From Mesorhizobium ciceri WSM4083 (GTDB taxonomy: Bacteria > Pseudomonadota > Alphaproteobacteria > Rhizobiales > Rhizobiaceae), in assembly GCF_000519305.1 (NCBI RefSeq), contig NZ_JAFG01000006.1, forward strand, positions 421,209-485,208: 64,000 nucleotides of DNA. Reading direction: 5' to 3'. The stretch's first letter is position 1. Each line of letters begins with the position of its first letter. Below the pieces are notes generated by a model. That model saw nothing but the letters and a program-made list of their open reading frames with translations, was not told the DNA's origin and did no database searches. Shown piece by piece: positions 27,099 to 37,531 of this stretch. Both the position numbers and the translations under genes were made by a program.

Positions 27099-27903
27099 AG
27101 TCCAGATCGAACCGCGCGATGACAGGCACATGGTCCGACGGGCGCTCCCAGCCGCGCGCCAGACGCAGGATCTCGTAGCCGGAAAAGCTGGGCACCAGGT
27201 TTGGCGACGACCAGACATGGTCGAGGCGGCGGCCGCGATTGGAGGCTTCCCAATCCTGCGCGCGATAGCTCCACCAGGTGTAGAGCTTCTGCTCATCCGG
27301 CACGTTGAGCCGCATCAGGTCGACCCAGTTGCCGGCGCGGCGCATCGCCTCGAAATTTTCCGTCTCGATCGGCGTGTGGCTGACCACGTTGAGCAATTGC
27401 TTGTGCGACCAGACATCATGTTCGAGCGGGGCGATGTTGAGGTCGCCGACCAGCACCGAGCCGGACACCTCGTCATGTTCTGCCCGGATGGCATTCATCT
27501 CGGCGACGAAGTCTAGCTTGTGCTTGAACTTCCTGTTGATGACGGGATCCGGTTCGTCGCCGCCCGCCGGGACGTAGAAATTGTGCAGCAGGATCGCCTT
27601 GCCGCCGGCCCGCACCCTCACCGAGAGGTGCCGGCTATCCTCGATTTCGCAAAAGCGTCGCTTTTCGACCAATTCGATCGGCCGCCGCGCCACGGTTGCT
27701 ACGCCGTGGTAGCCCTTCTGGCCATGGAAGGCGATGTGCTCGTAGCCGAGCTTGCGGAAGGCCTTTTCGGGAAACAGTTCGTCGGGAACCTTGGTTTCCT
27801 GCAGGCACAGCACGTCGGGCGCATGCTCGACGAGCAGGCGCTCGACGATCGGCATGCGCAGGCGAACGGAATTGATGTTCCAGGTGGCGATGGAGAAGGG
27901 CAT
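27097..27903 (-). CDS. xthA: Exodeoxyribonuclease III
   Basis: A 268-residue AP endonuclease and 3'-exonuclease of base excision repair. Features: FSIATWNINSVRLR at the N-terminus, LCLQETKVPDELFP (metal-binding Glu), VLVGDLNIAPLEHDVW (Asp-x-Asn), RRLDHVWSSPNLV (Asp) and the terminal SDHVPVIARFDLD (catalytic His). ATG at 27903 is preferred to a TTG two codons earlier. Confidence 0.95.
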   Translation of the reverse strand: MPFSIATWNINSVRLRMPIVERLLVEHAPDVLCLQETKVPDELFPEKAFRKLGYEHIAFHGQKGYHGVATVARRPIELVEKRRFCEIEDSRHLSVRVRAGGKAILLHNFYVPAGGDEPDPVINRKFKHKLDFVAEMNAIRAEHDEVSGSVLVGDLNIAPLEHDVWSHKQLLNVVSHTPIETENFEAMRRAGNWVDLMRLNVPDEQKLYTWWSYRAQDWEASNRGRRLDHVWSSPNLVPSFSGYEILRLARGWERPSDHVPVIARFDLD

Positions 27904-28070
27904 TGGCAATCCAGGACAGCGTGCGGCCGACCAGAACCGATGGGTTCCGGCGGGGAAGACGCCTTTTGACGGAGTCAGTCCGGGAAATTGCCAGCCGCGG
28001 GCCGCAAAGACAAGCCGGGCAACGCCCGACGAGGCGCGGCCCGGTGCTTTCCACAGCTATAACGACCGGG

Positions 28071-28754
28071 TTAGCGCGCCTTGTTGGTGTTGAGCTCGCG
28101 GTTCGCCGTGTAGTCGATGGCGAAAGTATCCGGCGCGAAGCTGACGCCTTCCTTGGTGTTGAAGATCATCACCGTCGTATCCTTGCCCTGCGCGTCGGTG
28201 ATCGTCCACTGCCGCAAATCGAAGGTTTTCGGATCGAACATCATGGTGATCTTCGAATTGCCGAACACCGATTTGTCGGCGAGCTGGATGGTGGTGAGGT
28301 CATCCTCCTGCTTGACACTTTTGACGCGGTCGCCGGAGAGATCGATCCTGGTGTCGAGCAGCAGCTTCAGAGGCGTCTTCGACAACGGATAGAGATCGGA
28401 CGTGTTGAGCTTCTTGTTCAGGATGACCACCGACTTGCCGTCTGAAATCACCCGGAAATTCGAAGAGCCGTCATAGTTGAAGCGGATCTTGCCCGGCCGT
28501 TCGAGGAAGAACTTGCCGCCGGTCTGCTCGCCCTTGGGGCCGAACTGCACGAATTCGCCGCTCATCGATTTGACCGACGAAAAATGGTCGGCGATCTTCT
28601 GTGCCGCAGCCGGCACAGCCGCCTGCGCCGAAGCCAGCACCTGGAAGCCGGGCACCGCGTTGAAGGCTGCCGCCCCCGCAACCGCCAGGCCGAGGCCCAG
28701 CAACTGACGCCGGGATGGAGCAAATGTGCTGAGCGCTGAAAGATCGTTTTTCAT
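28071..28754 (-). CDS. LolA-like outer-membrane lipoprotein carrier protein
   Basis: A 227-residue secreted protein. The N-terminus carries S-R-R-Q-L-L-G and a hydrophobic stretch, with a probable cut after AQA; this resembles a Tat signal peptide rather than a Sec signal. The mature part shows the LolA fold: FSSVKSMSGEFVQFGPKGEQTGGKFFLERPGKIRF and SDGKSVVILNKKL. The expected role is carrying lipoproteins from the inner to the outer membrane through the periplasm. It lies downstream of ftsK on the same strand, an order common in alphaproteobacteria. Confidence 0.87.
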   Translation of the reverse strand: MKNDLSALSTFAPSRRQLLGLGLAVAGAAAFNAVPGFQVLASAQAAVPAAAQKIADHFSSVKSMSGEFVQFGPKGEQTGGKFFLERPGKIRFNYDGSSNFRVISDGKSVVILNKKLNTSDLYPLSKTPLKLLLDTRIDLSGDRVKSVKQEDDLTTIQLADKSVFGNSKITMMFDPKTFDLRQWTITDAQGKDTTVMIFNTKEGVSFAPDTFAIDYTANRELNTNKAR

Positions 28755-28905
28755 GTCGGTCACTCTCATCTGAGTCCTGAGTTGTTCTGTGCTTGGACCC
28801 CCAGTTAGGCTGAAATTTGGCGGGTCAGGCGTCCCTTGGTCGCTTTAACGCCTTGAAAGGTTCAAGGTTGCCGGACCGGGATCTCACAAGGGTCAGGCTT
28901 TCCAG

Positions 28906-31569
28906 TCAGAACTTGTCGTCTTCGGTCGGCACCAGGATCTCGCGCTTGCCGGCATGGTTGGCCGGGCCGACGATCCCTTCCTTCTCCATCTTCTCGATGA
29001 TCGAGGCAGCGCGGTTATAGCCGATGCCCAGCCGGCGCTGGATATAGCTTGTCGAGGCCTTGCCGTCGCGCAGCACCACGGAGACCGCCTGATCGTAAGG
29101 ATCGTCGGAATCCTCGAAATTGCTGTTGCCGCCACCGCCACCGGACCCACCCTTGCCCGACGGTTCGTCGTCGTCCTCGCCATCATCCTCGGTGATGGCG
29201 TCGAGATATTCGGGCACGCCCTGCAGCTTCAGATGTGCAACGATCTTCTCGACCTCTTCGTCGGCGACGAACGGGCCGTGCACGCGCTGGATACGGCCGC
29301 CGCCGGCCATGTAGAGCATATCACCCATGCCGAGCAGCTGCTCGGCGCCCTGCTCGCCCAGAATGGTGCGGCTGTCGATCTTGGACGTCACCTGGAAGGA
29401 GATGCGGGTCGGGAAATTGGCCTTGATGGTGCCGGTGATGACGTCGACCGACGGCCGCTGCGTCGCCATGATGACATGGATGCCGGCGGCGCGCGCCATC
29501 TGCGCCAGGCGTTGCACGGCACCTTCGATGTCCTTGCCGGCGACCATCATCAGGTCGGCCATCTCGTCGATGATGACGACGATATAGGGCATCGGCTCGA
29601 GATCGAGGTTCTCGGTCTCGTAGATCGCCTCGCCGGTCTGGCGGTCGAAGCCGGTCTGCACGGTGCGCGAGATCTTTTCGCCCTTCTTGTCCGCCTGGCT
29701 GACGCGGGCGTTGAAGCCGTCGATGTTGCGGACGCCGACCTTGGACATCTTGCGGTAGCGGTCCTCCATCTCGCGCACGGTCCATTTCAGCGCCACCACG
29801 GCCTTCTTCGGATCGGTGACGACGGGCGTGAGCAGATGCGGGATGCCGTCATAGACCGACAGTTCCAGCATTTTCGGATCGATCATGATCAGCCGGCAAT
29901 CCTGTGGCGTCAGCCGGTAGAGCAGCGACAGGATCATGGTGTTGATGGCGACCGATTTGCCCGAGCCGGTGGTGCCGGCGACCAGCACGTGCGGCATCTT
30001 GGCGATGTCGACGATGACCGCCTCGCCATTGATGGTCTTGCCCAGCGCCAGCGCCAGCTTGGCCTTCGTCGTCTCGAAATCGCGGCTGGCGAGAATCTCG
30101 CGCAGATATACGGTCTCGCGCTTGGCGTTCGGCAGTTCGATGCCGATGGCGTTGCGGCCTGGCACCACCGCGACGCGGCAGGCGATGGCGCTCATCGAGC
30201 GGGCGATATCGTCGGACAGGCCGATGACGCGTGACGATTTGATGCCGGGGGCCGGCTCGAGCTCATAGAGCGTGACCACCGGACCCGGACGCACGGCGAT
30301 GATCTCGCCCTTGACGCCGAAATCCTCCAGCACCCCTTCGAGCAGGCGCGCGTTCTGTTCCAGCGCGTCCTTGGACAGGCTGGCGTCGCGCACCACGTTC
30401 TTCGGCTCGGAGAGGAAGTGCAGCGACGGCATTTCGAACTTTTCCGAGCCGATCAGCGAGGTCTGCGCCTCGCGCTGCACGCGGGCGCCGGGCACGGGGC
30501 GCGCCGCAGGCGCCTCGACGCGGGTGGCTGCGTCGGAGCGGAACGGCTGCACCTTGGCGGTCGGCGCCGCGCGCCGCTGGATGGCGGGCTCGTCCTGCTC
30601 GAAATCCATGTCGTCGTCGGCTTCGAAGATATCGGCATCGTCGGGGTCGAGCGAGACGCTGCGGTCATTGACCATGGCTGCGAAGAATTCGGGTTCGACG
30701 CGGGCGCGGCCATCCTGGCTCATCCGCTGCTCGGCGAACTCGGCCGATTCGACCCGTTCGGCGGCGCGCCGCCAGGCGGTGGAGCGCTGCTCCATTTCCG
30801 GCTCGTACTCGTCCCGCTCCTGCCTGCGGCGCACGGCGCGGCGGTGCATCCACGCGCGCAGCGACAGCCACCAATGGGTGATGGCGCCAAGCGCCAGGAT
30901 GCCCTCGTCGCCTTCGTCCTCATCATTGTCGAACAACAGGTCGTCCTCGCGCGCATCGGCAGCGGGCTCGTCCTCCATGACGGCGAAGCCGTTCTTGCGA
31001 CCGATCAGCGCCGAGCCATGGGCGAAGAGCCACAGCGCGGGCGCCGACAGCAGGATGGCGATGATGCTGGCGATCAGCCCGGTCGGATAGCCGCCGATGA
31101 CGACGCCGGGGATCTTCAGCACCATGTCGCCGAACACGCCGCCGAGGCCGGTGGGCAGCGGCCAGGTCTTGGGCGGCACGACGCAGCCGACCATCGCCGC
31201 GGCCAACAGCGCGAAGCCGAACCAGGACAGCCCGCGCTTGGGCAGCCTGTCGACGCCGCGCGCGGAAAACAGCAGGAATCCCCAGATGACCGTCGGAACC
31301 AGGGCGGCGACGGCGGCGAGGCCGAAGAACTGCATGGCGAGGTCGGAGAACACGGCACCCGCATAGCCCATGGCATTGGTGACGGTGTTGTTCGTCGCGT
31401 GGGAGAAACTCGGATCGGCGACATTCCAGGTGGCAAGGCTGGCAACGCCAAAGGCGGCCAGCGCGAACAGGCCGACGCCGACCAGCCGCCCGACCTGTCG
31501 CCGCGCGAACGCCTGGATGCCGTGCCCCGTATCGGTCAGCGCGAGCGGTGCTGAAGCCCCTGAACGCAT
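28906..31569 (-). CDS. ftsK: DNA translocase FtsK/SpoIIIE
   Basis: An 887-residue motor for chromosome segregation at the septum. Four N-terminal membrane helices lie within residues 25-190. A linker of about 300 residues, rich in Glu, Arg and Pro, follows. The alpha and beta motor domains contain Walker [11 protein letters not shown] (about residue 535) and Walker [13 protein letters not shown] (about 663). A winged-helix gamma domain at the C-terminus ([24 protein letters not shown]) recognises KOPS-like sequences. A Gly-rich linker ([10 protein letters not shown]) joins motor and gamma domains. The site-specific recombinase xerC is also in this window (56.9 kb). Confidence 0.96.
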   Translation of the reverse strand: MRSGASAPLALTDTGHGIQAFARRQVGRLVGVGLFALAAFGVASLATWNVADPSFSHATNNTVTNAMGYAGAVFSDLAMQFFGLAAVAALVPTVIWGFLLFSARGVDRLPKRGLSWFGFALLAAAMVGCVVPPKTWPLPTGLGGVFGDMVLKIPGVVIGGYPTGLIASIIAILLSAPALWLFAHGSALIGRKNGFAVMEDEPAADAREDDLLFDNDEDEGDEGILALGAITHWWLSLRAWMHRRAVRRRQERDEYEPEMEQRSTAWRRAAERVESAEFAEQRMSQDGRARVEPEFFAAMVNDRSVSLDPDDADIFEADDDMDFEQDEPAIQRRAAPTAKVQPFRSDAATRVEAPAARPVPGARVQREAQTSLIGSEKFEMPSLHFLSEPKNVVRDASLSKDALEQNARLLEGVLEDFGVKGEIIAVRPGPVVTLYELEPAPGIKSSRVIGLSDDIARSMSAIACRVAVVPGRNAIGIELPNAKRETVYLREILASRDFETTKAKLALALGKTINGEAVIVDIAKMPHVLVAGTTGSGKSVAINTMILSLLYRLTPQDCRLIMIDPKMLELSVYDGIPHLLTPVVTDPKKAVVALKWTVREMEDRYRKMSKVGVRNIDGFNARVSQADKKGEKISRTVQTGFDRQTGEAIYETENLDLEPMPYIVVIIDEMADLMMVAGKDIEGAVQRLAQMARAAGIHVIMATQRPSVDVITGTIKANFPTRISFQVTSKIDSRTILGEQGAEQLLGMGDMLYMAGGGRIQRVHGPFVADEEVEKIVAHLKLQGVPEYLDAITEDDGEDDDEPSGKGGSGGGGGNSNFEDSDDPYDQAVSVVLRDGKASTSYIQRRLGIGYNRAASIIEKMEKEGIVGPANHAGKREILVPTEDDKF

Positions 31570-31760
31570 GCTCTTCCCCGTCTGTCATGGTCTCGCCGGG
31601 TGCGTGGCGCACTCCTGCAGATTCGGGTCTCAGACTATCGGTGGGAAGGTTAAGGGCGCATTAACTATAAGAGGTTGAGACGCTCAAACCTCATTGCCGC
31701 CGGTTGAGCCGTATGAAGCAATGACGGACGATGGGCCGATGGAGCTTCCGTCGAACGAAA

Positions 31761-31824
31761 CAATGGCGGGCTGCGGCCCGCCATTGGTCGTCCGGAACAG
31801 AGATCGGGCCTCGGCCCGATCGCG
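31761..31824 (-). terminator. Two strong hairpins downstream of the small secreted-protein gene
   Basis: CAATGGCGGGC and GCCCGCCATTG (31761-31786) form an 11-bp perfect stem with a four-base loop; GATCGGGC-CTCG-GCCCGATC (31802-31821) is a second hairpin with a tetraloop. They follow the stop of the minus-strand gene starting at 32105. The distal hairpin is followed on the minus strand by TTTCG, a weak U tract. Between these and the ftsK start there is no other feature. Confidence 0.6.
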
Positions 31825-31829
31825 GTAAA

Positions 31830-32105
31830 TCAGTTGGCGCCGCCGAGCGCCTGCACATTGGCGCAGAATTCCGCATGCGGCTTGCTCATCGCCGCATCCT
31901 GGCATTCCTTCTTCATCGCTTCCTGCTTTTCCATCGGCATGGCCATGAAAGCTGTCTTGAAATCCGCCATCGGCTTCATGGTTTTCATGCCGGAATCCGT
32001 GAAGAACGGCGCCATGTTGTCGGGCTCATCCAGAGCACCGGCAAATGCCATGCCGCCGATCATGGAAAGAGCAAGCGCTCCCAGACAGATGTTCTTGAGG
32101 TTCAT
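31830..32105 (-). CDS. Small secreted protein, unrecognised
   Basis: A 91-residue protein. A Sec signal peptide (MNLKNICLGALALSMIGGMAFA) is followed by a Met-rich mature part of about 70 residues: GMKTMKPMADFKTAFMAMPMEKQEAMKKECQDA. Two Cys, in KKECQDA and EFCANVQAL, are spaced to form a disulfide. Met clusters could bind copper, but no metal-related gene is adjacent. AGGGAAGGAAACC precedes the ATG. Confidence 0.75.
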   Translation of the reverse strand: MNLKNICLGALALSMIGGMAFAGALDEPDNMAPFFTDSGMKTMKPMADFKTAFMAMPMEKQEAMKKECQDAAMSKPHAEFCANVQALGGAN

Positions 32106-32251
32106 GAGATGGTTTCCTTCCCTGTTGTTTGGCACGAGCGTCGGAACGACGATCGTCCCCAGGGTTCGGAACCAGAGCGGTCGTTGTTTCCTCAAAAAGC
32201 TTGATCACGCGAACGTGATTGCGTGAAGCCGGGCATTGCCGGAACGGCTTG

Positions 32252-32286
32252 CCAAAAAAAGAGGCCCGGATGCGATCCGGGCCTCA
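32252..32286 (-). terminator. Intrinsic terminator of glnK-amtB
   Basis: The stem GAGGCCCGGATC and its complement lie at 32261-32285, followed on the minus strand by seven T. It sits about 145 bp beyond the amtB stop. The rest of the 325-bp gap between amtB and the small secreted-protein gene (32106-32430) shows no further gene. Confidence 0.85.
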
Positions 32287-32430
32287 ATGCGTGAACTCCT
32301 TTCGGGAGCGTCACGACGGGATTTTTTCAAAGCAATTCCGGGAGAACCGTGCAGCGTTTCCGTTCGGGATTGCGTGGAGATAAGGGGCCGGCGGGAGGAG
32401 GGTTCCGCCGGCCCCGAGGCTAAGCTGGCC

Positions 32431-33786
32431 TTATGGCACCACTTCGCCATGCTGGGAGATGTCGAGGCCTTCGACCTCTTCCTGGGTCGTCGGACGCAGG
32501 CCGACCAGCGCCTTGACGATGTAGAGGAGCACGAAGGTGGCAATGCCCGTCCACACGATGGTGACGGCAACGCCGTAGATCTGCTTGCCGAGCGAAGCAC
32601 CTGCGCCGAGGCTGTTGATCGCCGGGTCGGCGAGCACGCCGGTGAGCAGAGCGCCGATCACACCGCCGACGCCATGCACGCCGAAGGCATCGAGCGAGTC
32701 GTCATAGCCGAACATGTGCTTGACCTTGACCGCCGAGAGGTAGCAGACGACGCCCGCCACGATGCCGACGATGAAGGCACCGGTCGGGTTGACGAAGCCG
32801 GAAGCCGGCGTCACGGCGACCAGGCCGGCAACCGCACCCGAGATGATGCCGAGCACGGAAGGCTTCTTGGCGACGATCCATTCGGCGAACATCCAGGCCA
32901 GTGCCGCCGCGGCGGTGGCAACCTGGGTGTTGAGCATGGCGGCGCCAGCAAGACCGTCGGCTGCCAGTTCCGAACCGGCGTTGAAGCCGAACCAGCCAAC
33001 CCACAGCAGCGAAGCGCCGATCACCGAATAGACCAGGTTATGCGGCGCCATGTTGGTGGTGCCGTAGCCTTCGCGCTTGCCGAGAACCACCGCACAGACC
33101 AGACCGGCGACACCGGCGTTGATGTGAACGACCGTACCGCCGGCAAAGTCGAGCACGCCCGCCGATCCGAGGAAGCCGCCACCCCAGACCCAATGCGCGA
33201 TCGGCACGTAGACGACCAGCAGCCACAATGCCGTGAAGATCAGCAGCGCCGAGAACTTCATGCGTTCGGCGAAGGCGCCGGCAATGAGCGCCGGGGTGAT
33301 GATGGCGAACGTCATCTGGAACATCGAGAACACGAATTCAGGAATGTTGGCGACGCCCGGCAGCCACAGCGAGGCCGTGGTGATGCCGTGATGGAAGAAC
33401 TTGGAGGTGCCGCCGAGATAGCTGTTCATGCCGCCGCCATCGGAGAAGGCCAGCGAATAGCCGAACATAAACCACAGCACCGTCACCAGACAGGTGATGG
33501 CGAAGCTCTGCATAACGGTGGCAAGCACGTTCTTCTTGCGCACCATGCCGCCGTAGAACAGCGCCAGGCCCGGAATGGTCATCATCAGCACCAGCGCCGT
33601 CGAGGTCAGCATCCAGGCGGTGTTGCCGGTGTCGAGCACCGGGGTCGGGGCAGCAGCCGGCGCCGCAGCGGCCGCGGCAGGAGCCGCTTCCTGCGCGAAG
33701 GCGGCGACCGTGCCCAATGCTGCGAGAGTAAGCGTACCCAAAAGGGCGGCTCGTCCCGTCGTCTTCAAGGTGGAAGGAATATTCAT
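32431..33786 (-). CDS. amtB: Ammonium transporter
   Basis: A 451-residue inner-membrane protein with an N-terminal signal-like segment, an Ala/Pro-rich stretch, then eleven helices of the Amt fold. Visible signatures: FYGGMVRKKNVL, the pore-lining first His in VVHINAGVAGLV and the second in DAFGVHGVGGVIGALLTG, and GWFGFNAGSEL. The C-terminal cytosolic tail that contacts GlnK is present. GGAGAG before the ATG fixes the start; a start four codons upstream would disrupt that spacing. It is 31 bp downstream of glnK. Confidence 0.96.
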   Translation of the reverse strand: MNIPSTLKTTGRAALLGTLTLAALGTVAAFAQEAAPAAAAAAPAAAPTPVLDTGNTAWMLTSTALVLMMTIPGLALFYGGMVRKKNVLATVMQSFAITCLVTVLWFMFGYSLAFSDGGGMNSYLGGTSKFFHHGITTASLWLPGVANIPEFVFSMFQMTFAIITPALIAGAFAERMKFSALLIFTALWLLVVYVPIAHWVWGGGFLGSAGVLDFAGGTVVHINAGVAGLVCAVVLGKREGYGTTNMAPHNLVYSVIGASLLWVGWFGFNAGSELAADGLAGAAMLNTQVATAAAALAWMFAEWIVAKKPSVLGIISGAVAGLVAVTPASGFVNPTGAFIVGIVAGVVCYLSAVKVKHMFGYDDSLDAFGVHGVGGVIGALLTGVLADPAINSLGAGASLGKQIYGVAVTIVWTGIATFVLLYIVKALVGLRPTTQEEVEGLDISQHGEVVP

Positions 33787-33817
33787 TGAACTCTCCATTG
33801 GAATACGTGATCGCCGC

Positions 33818-34162
<345 letters not shown>

Positions 34163-34238
34163 TCACCCTTTGCTGTTGCGGTCCCCCGCGTTTGCACACC
34201 TTCACCGATCCCAAAGAGCCGGAGAGTGCCCACAAGGA

Positions 34239-34254
34239 TTCAAGCTCCGTGCCA
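34239..34254 (-). promoter_or_regulatory. Candidate sigma-54 promoter of glnK-amtB
   Basis: On the minus strand TGGCAC (34249-34254) is followed after five bases by TTGAA (34239-34243), close to the -24/-12 consensus TGGCAC-N5-TTGC. The -12 element has GA instead of GC. It lies about 83 bp before the glnK start, in the expected orientation. No clear NtrC site was found by eye. Confidence 0.55.
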
Positions 34255-34373
34255 AGTGCCGAAGCAGGGCATTAACCCGTTGTAAATAAAGGGATTTGGA
34301 AGCGCACCAACGCAACCTGTTCATAGCTGCGGCGATGCATCTGCTTAAAAATTAGGCAAATTTTGAAAAATGC

Positions 34374-35249
34374 CTACTCTGCAGGCGATCGCTTGAGCCG
34401 GATCAGCCCTTCCTGCGCAACCGAGGCAATCAGCGTGCCGTCGCGGGCAAACAGCGACCCGCGCGTAAAGCCGCGCGAGCCCTGTGTCGACGGGCTGTCC
34501 TGCGTGTAGAGCATCCAGTCGTCGAGCGCATGACTGCGATGGAACCACATGGCGTGGTCGAGGCTCGCCGCCTGGATATCGCGGTCGAAAATGGCGCGGC
34601 CATGCGCGAAGGTCGATGTGTCGAGCAGCGTCATGTCGGAAAGATAGGCGAGCACCGCCGCCTGGATGGCGCGGTCCGCCGGTACCGGACCGGTGGTGCG
34701 GATCCAGATGTTCTGCTTTGGCTCCAGTTTTTCGCGGCTGGTGTAATGCTTGAGCATCACCGGCTTCATTTCGATCGGCCGGTCCCGCTCCCAGTAGCGT
34801 TTGATGCCATCGGGCACCGCCTCGCCGAACTTGCCCAGCAATTCGCGTTGCGACAGCAATGTGTCCGGCGCCGGAACGTCCTGCGGCATCGGCACCTGGT
34901 GCTCCAGGCCGACCTCATCCTGCTGGAACGAAGCTTCGAGCGAAAAGATCGCCTGGCCGTGCTGGACCGCCACCACGCGCCGCGTGGTGAAGGAGCCGCC
35001 GTCGCGAATACGGTCGACCTCGTAGACGATCGGCACCTTGGTGTCGCCGGGCCGCATGAAATAGCCGTGCAGCGAATGCACGTACCGATCGCGATCCACT
35101 GTCCGCTGCGCCGCCACCAGCGCCTGGGCGATGGTCTGGCCGCCGAACACGCGCTGCCAGTCGAGCAGCGGGCTGCGACCACGATACAGATTGTGTTCCA
35201 GCTTCTCGAGGTCGAGAATGCCGAGAAGCTCGTCCATGGCTGCCGTCAT
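34374..35249 (-). CDS. tesB: Acyl-CoA thioesterase II
   Basis: A 291-residue double hot-dog thioesterase that hydrolyses medium- and long-chain acyl-CoA. Signatures: RVFGGQTIAQALVAAQRTV in the first half, HSLHGYFMRPGDTKVPI, and HAMWFHRSHALDDWMLYTQDSPSTQGSRGF with the catalytic Asp region in the second. An internal Met four codons in is an alternative start. It is divergent from the ubiH-type gene. Confidence 0.93.
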   Translation of the reverse strand: MTAAMDELLGILDLEKLEHNLYRGRSPLLDWQRVFGGQTIAQALVAAQRTVDRDRYVHSLHGYFMRPGDTKVPIVYEVDRIRDGGSFTTRRVVAVQHGQAIFSLEASFQQDEVGLEHQVPMPQDVPAPDTLLSQRELLGKFGEAVPDGIKRYWERDRPIEMKPVMLKHYTSREKLEPKQNIWIRTTGPVPADRAIQAAVLAYLSDMTLLDTSTFAHGRAIFDRDIQAASLDHAMWFHRSHALDDWMLYTQDSPSTQGSRGFTRGSLFARDGTLIASVAQEGLIRLKRSPAE

Positions 35250-35344
35250 ATTTCGCGCCCTCGCCGCAGAAGTGTTATGGCGGTTTCCGACAGGACGGAC
35301 AGGCAGTCAAGGGCGCAAGACCCGGCCGGCGCGCAGGAGCGAAG

Positions 35345-36625
35345 ATGATGGAACGCAAGGCGGACACAAAGACCGGGGCAAATGTGAAAACAAGATCTGG
35401 GCTCGATGTCCTGGTCGCCGGCGCCGGCTATGTCGGCCTGGCCGCCGCCGTATCGCTGAAGCAGGCGCGACCGGGTCTCGCCATCGCTCTCGTCGATGCC
35501 GCACCTGCCGGCGCCTGGCAAAGGGATGGCCGCGCCTCGGCCATTGCCGCCGCCGCCTGCCGCATGCTTGACCAGCTCGGTGTGTGGGCCGAGATCGCAC
35601 CGCAAGCGCAGGCGATCACCGAGATGATCATCACCGATTCGCGCACCGCCGATCCGGTGCGTCCGGTCTTCCTGACCTTCGACGGCGAAGTGGCGCCGGG
35701 CGAGCCTTTTGCGCATATGGTCGCCAACAGGGTGCTGAACGGCGCCTTGCGGGCCAGCGCCGAAAAGCTCGGCATCGACATCATCGAAGGCGTCGCCGTG
35801 CAGGGTTTCGAACCCAACGGCAGTGGTATCACCGTGCATCTTGCCGACGGCGCGACGCTGAAGGCCCGGCTGCTGGTCGCCGCCGACGGCGTCAACTCGA
35901 AGCTGCGCGACATGGCCGGCATCAAGACGGTGAAGTGGGAATATGGCCAGTCCGGCATCGTCTGCACCGTGGCCCATGAACGCCCGCATAACGGTCGCGC
36001 CGAAGAGCATTTCCTGCCGGCCGGCCCCTTCGCCACATTGCCGCTCAAGCCCGGTGAGGACGGCACCAACCGCTCGTCGATCGTCTGGGTCGAGCGCTCG
36101 CCCGATGCCGAAAGGCTGGTGGCCGGTGACGATCTCCTCTTCGAACACGAACTCGAGCAGCGTTTTGGCCTGAAGCTTGGCGAGATCCGCGTTGCCGACA
36201 AGCCGCGCGCCTGGCCGCTCGGCTTGACCATTGCGCGTGCCTTCGTCGCACCCCGCATCGCGCTCGCCGGCGATGCCGCCCACGGCATCCACCCGATCGC
36301 CGGCCAGGGCCTCAATCTCGGTTTCAAGGATGTTGCCGCGCTTGCCGAGGTGATCGTCGAGGCCGACCGGCTCGGCCAGGACATCGGCGCGCTCGACGTC
36401 CTCGAACGCTACCAGCAGTGGCGCCGCTTCGACACGGTGCAGATGGGCATCACCACGGACGCGCTGAACCGGCTGTTTTCCAACGATATCGGCCCGCTGC
36501 GAACCGTCCGCGACATCGGCCTCGGCCTCGTCGAACGCATGCCGCGCCTGAAGGATTTTTTTATCCGGCAGGCGTCGGGACTGTCCGCCAGCACGCCGCG
36601 ATTGTTGAAGGGCGAGGCGATCTGA
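35345..36625 (+). CDS. FAD-dependent ubiquinone-biosynthesis hydroxylase (UbiH/COQ6 family)
   Basis: A 426-residue flavoprotein monooxygenase. The FAD motif is DVLVAGAGYVGLAAAVSLKQ, the D-G motif is LLVAADGVNSKLRDMAG, and the C-terminal ALAGDAAHGIHPIAGQGLNLGFKD binds the FAD ribityl phosphate; all are characteristic of UbiH/UbiF/UbiI. The hydroxylated ring position (C5, C6 or C1) cannot be told; alphaproteobacterial enzymes (UbiL, UbiM) vary. The first 18 residues are poorly conserved and a later start is possible. GGAG precedes the ATG. Confidence 0.9.
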   Translation: MMERKADTKTGANVKTRSGLDVLVAGAGYVGLAAAVSLKQARPGLAIALVDAAPAGAWQRDGRASAIAAAACRMLDQLGVWAEIAPQAQAITEMIITDSRTADPVRPVFLTFDGEVAPGEPFAHMVANRVLNGALRASAEKLGIDIIEGVAVQGFEPNGSGITVHLADGATLKARLLVAADGVNSKLRDMAGIKTVKWEYGQSGIVCTVAHERPHNGRAEEHFLPAGPFATLPLKPGEDGTNRSSIVWVERSPDAERLVAGDDLLFEHELEQRFGLKLGEIRVADKPRAWPLGLTIARAFVAPRIALAGDAAHGIHPIAGQGLNLGFKDVAALAEVIVEADRLGQDIGALDVLERYQQWRRFDTVQMGITTDALNRLFSNDIGPLRTVRDIGLGLVERMPRLKDFFIRQASGLSASTPRLLKGEAI

Positions 36626-36645
36626 GCGGGTCACAGCATCCCCAA

Positions 36646-36852
36646 CGTCGTCATCCTTGGGCGTAGCGACGCGAAGCGGAGCGAAGACCCAAGGATCCAT
36701 GCCGCGACCTCGCCTAAGAATGCAGCGGAGAAGAATTCTGCACCGGGGTGACGCGTTTGAGTCGCGGCATGGATCCCGGGGTCTGCGCCGCGTCGCTTCG
36801 CTCCTTGCTCGGCCCCAGATGACGAAAGCGATGGGCGTTTTCGCCAATCGCC
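36646..36852. repeat. Intergenic palindromic element, family A copy 1
   Basis: The left part has GTCGTCATCCTTGGGCG and GACCCAAGGATCCATGCCG; the right part has the complementary CGGCATGGATCC, GGGTCTGCGCCGCGTCG and GATGACGA. The core holds TGCAGCGGAG and GAATTCTGCAC. The same arms recur at 56535-56816 and 57930-58139. It fills the gap between two convergent genes. Confidence 0.85.
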
Positions 36853-36863
36853 AAAGTATGCGA

Positions 36864-37391
36864 TCAGTTGACCTCAAAACCCAGCTTTTGCCGCAGCCGC
36901 AATATCCTCTGGTCGGATATTTCCAGGCTTTTCTCGCCGCCTTGGGCAACGCGGTTGACCATCTGCAGCAGATCGTTTCGCTCGGCGACATCCAGACGTT
37001 CGCGCAGGAACGGCGCCAGTCTGTCGATGACAATGGTGGTGTCGTCGACTTGCGCCGCCGCCCATTTGGCATAGATCACCGCCTCGTCGGTCTTCTTCTT
37101 GTCGGCGATCTCGGAAATCACCGAACGGATGACAGCCTCGCGCTGCGGCAGGATGGGCCCATCCTCGGATACGATTGATGTGATCAGCGTAGCCGCCGCT
37201 ACGACCGGATCATCGATCGCCGTCAGCGGCGACAGCGCCGCCTGCTTGCGCAGCTTCTTGCGACGAATATTGCCCTGCACGCGCCCGACGACGTCCGCAA
37301 CCTCGCGAGCCGCGTCGTTCATCGCCTTCATCCGGTACCACCAGAACGCCGCCGCGCCCATCACGCCAAGGATAGCAATCAGGAAAGGCAT
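36864..37391 (-). CDS. Hypothetical membrane-anchored helical protein
   Basis: A 175-residue protein with one N-terminal membrane helix (MPFLIAILGVMGAAAFWWYRM), a basic linker (NIRRKKLRKQAAL) and a helical C-terminal domain of about 120 residues: DDPVVAAATLITSIVSEDGPILPQREAVIRSVISE, which is TerB-like in length and pattern (AD/ED-G-x-I). I do not assign a function. A start 24 codons upstream would put charged residues before the membrane helix and is less likely. Confidence 0.65.
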   Translation of the reverse strand: MPFLIAILGVMGAAAFWWYRMKAMNDAAREVADVVGRVQGNIRRKKLRKQAALSPLTAIDDPVVAAATLITSIVSEDGPILPQREAVIRSVISEIADKKKTDEAVIYAKWAAAQVDDTTIVIDRLAPFLRERLDVAERNDLLQMVNRVAQGGEKSLEISDQRILRLRQKLGFEVN

Positions 37392-37531
37392 GTCGAAATC
37401 CCCAAGAACCCCGGCGACGATAGGAGAACTCTCGCCTTGCTTCAACACGCAAAAGTTGCGCACGAAATGAACCAGGACGATCGTTCAGTCGAACGCCTTG
37501 GTTTCCACGTGGCTGTAGCACGTGGCGGAGG

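Noticed and set aside
32236..33789. A 517-codon open frame on the plus strand
   Set aside because: It is antisense to amtB; its His/Arg/Asp-rich translation is typical of a shadow frame.
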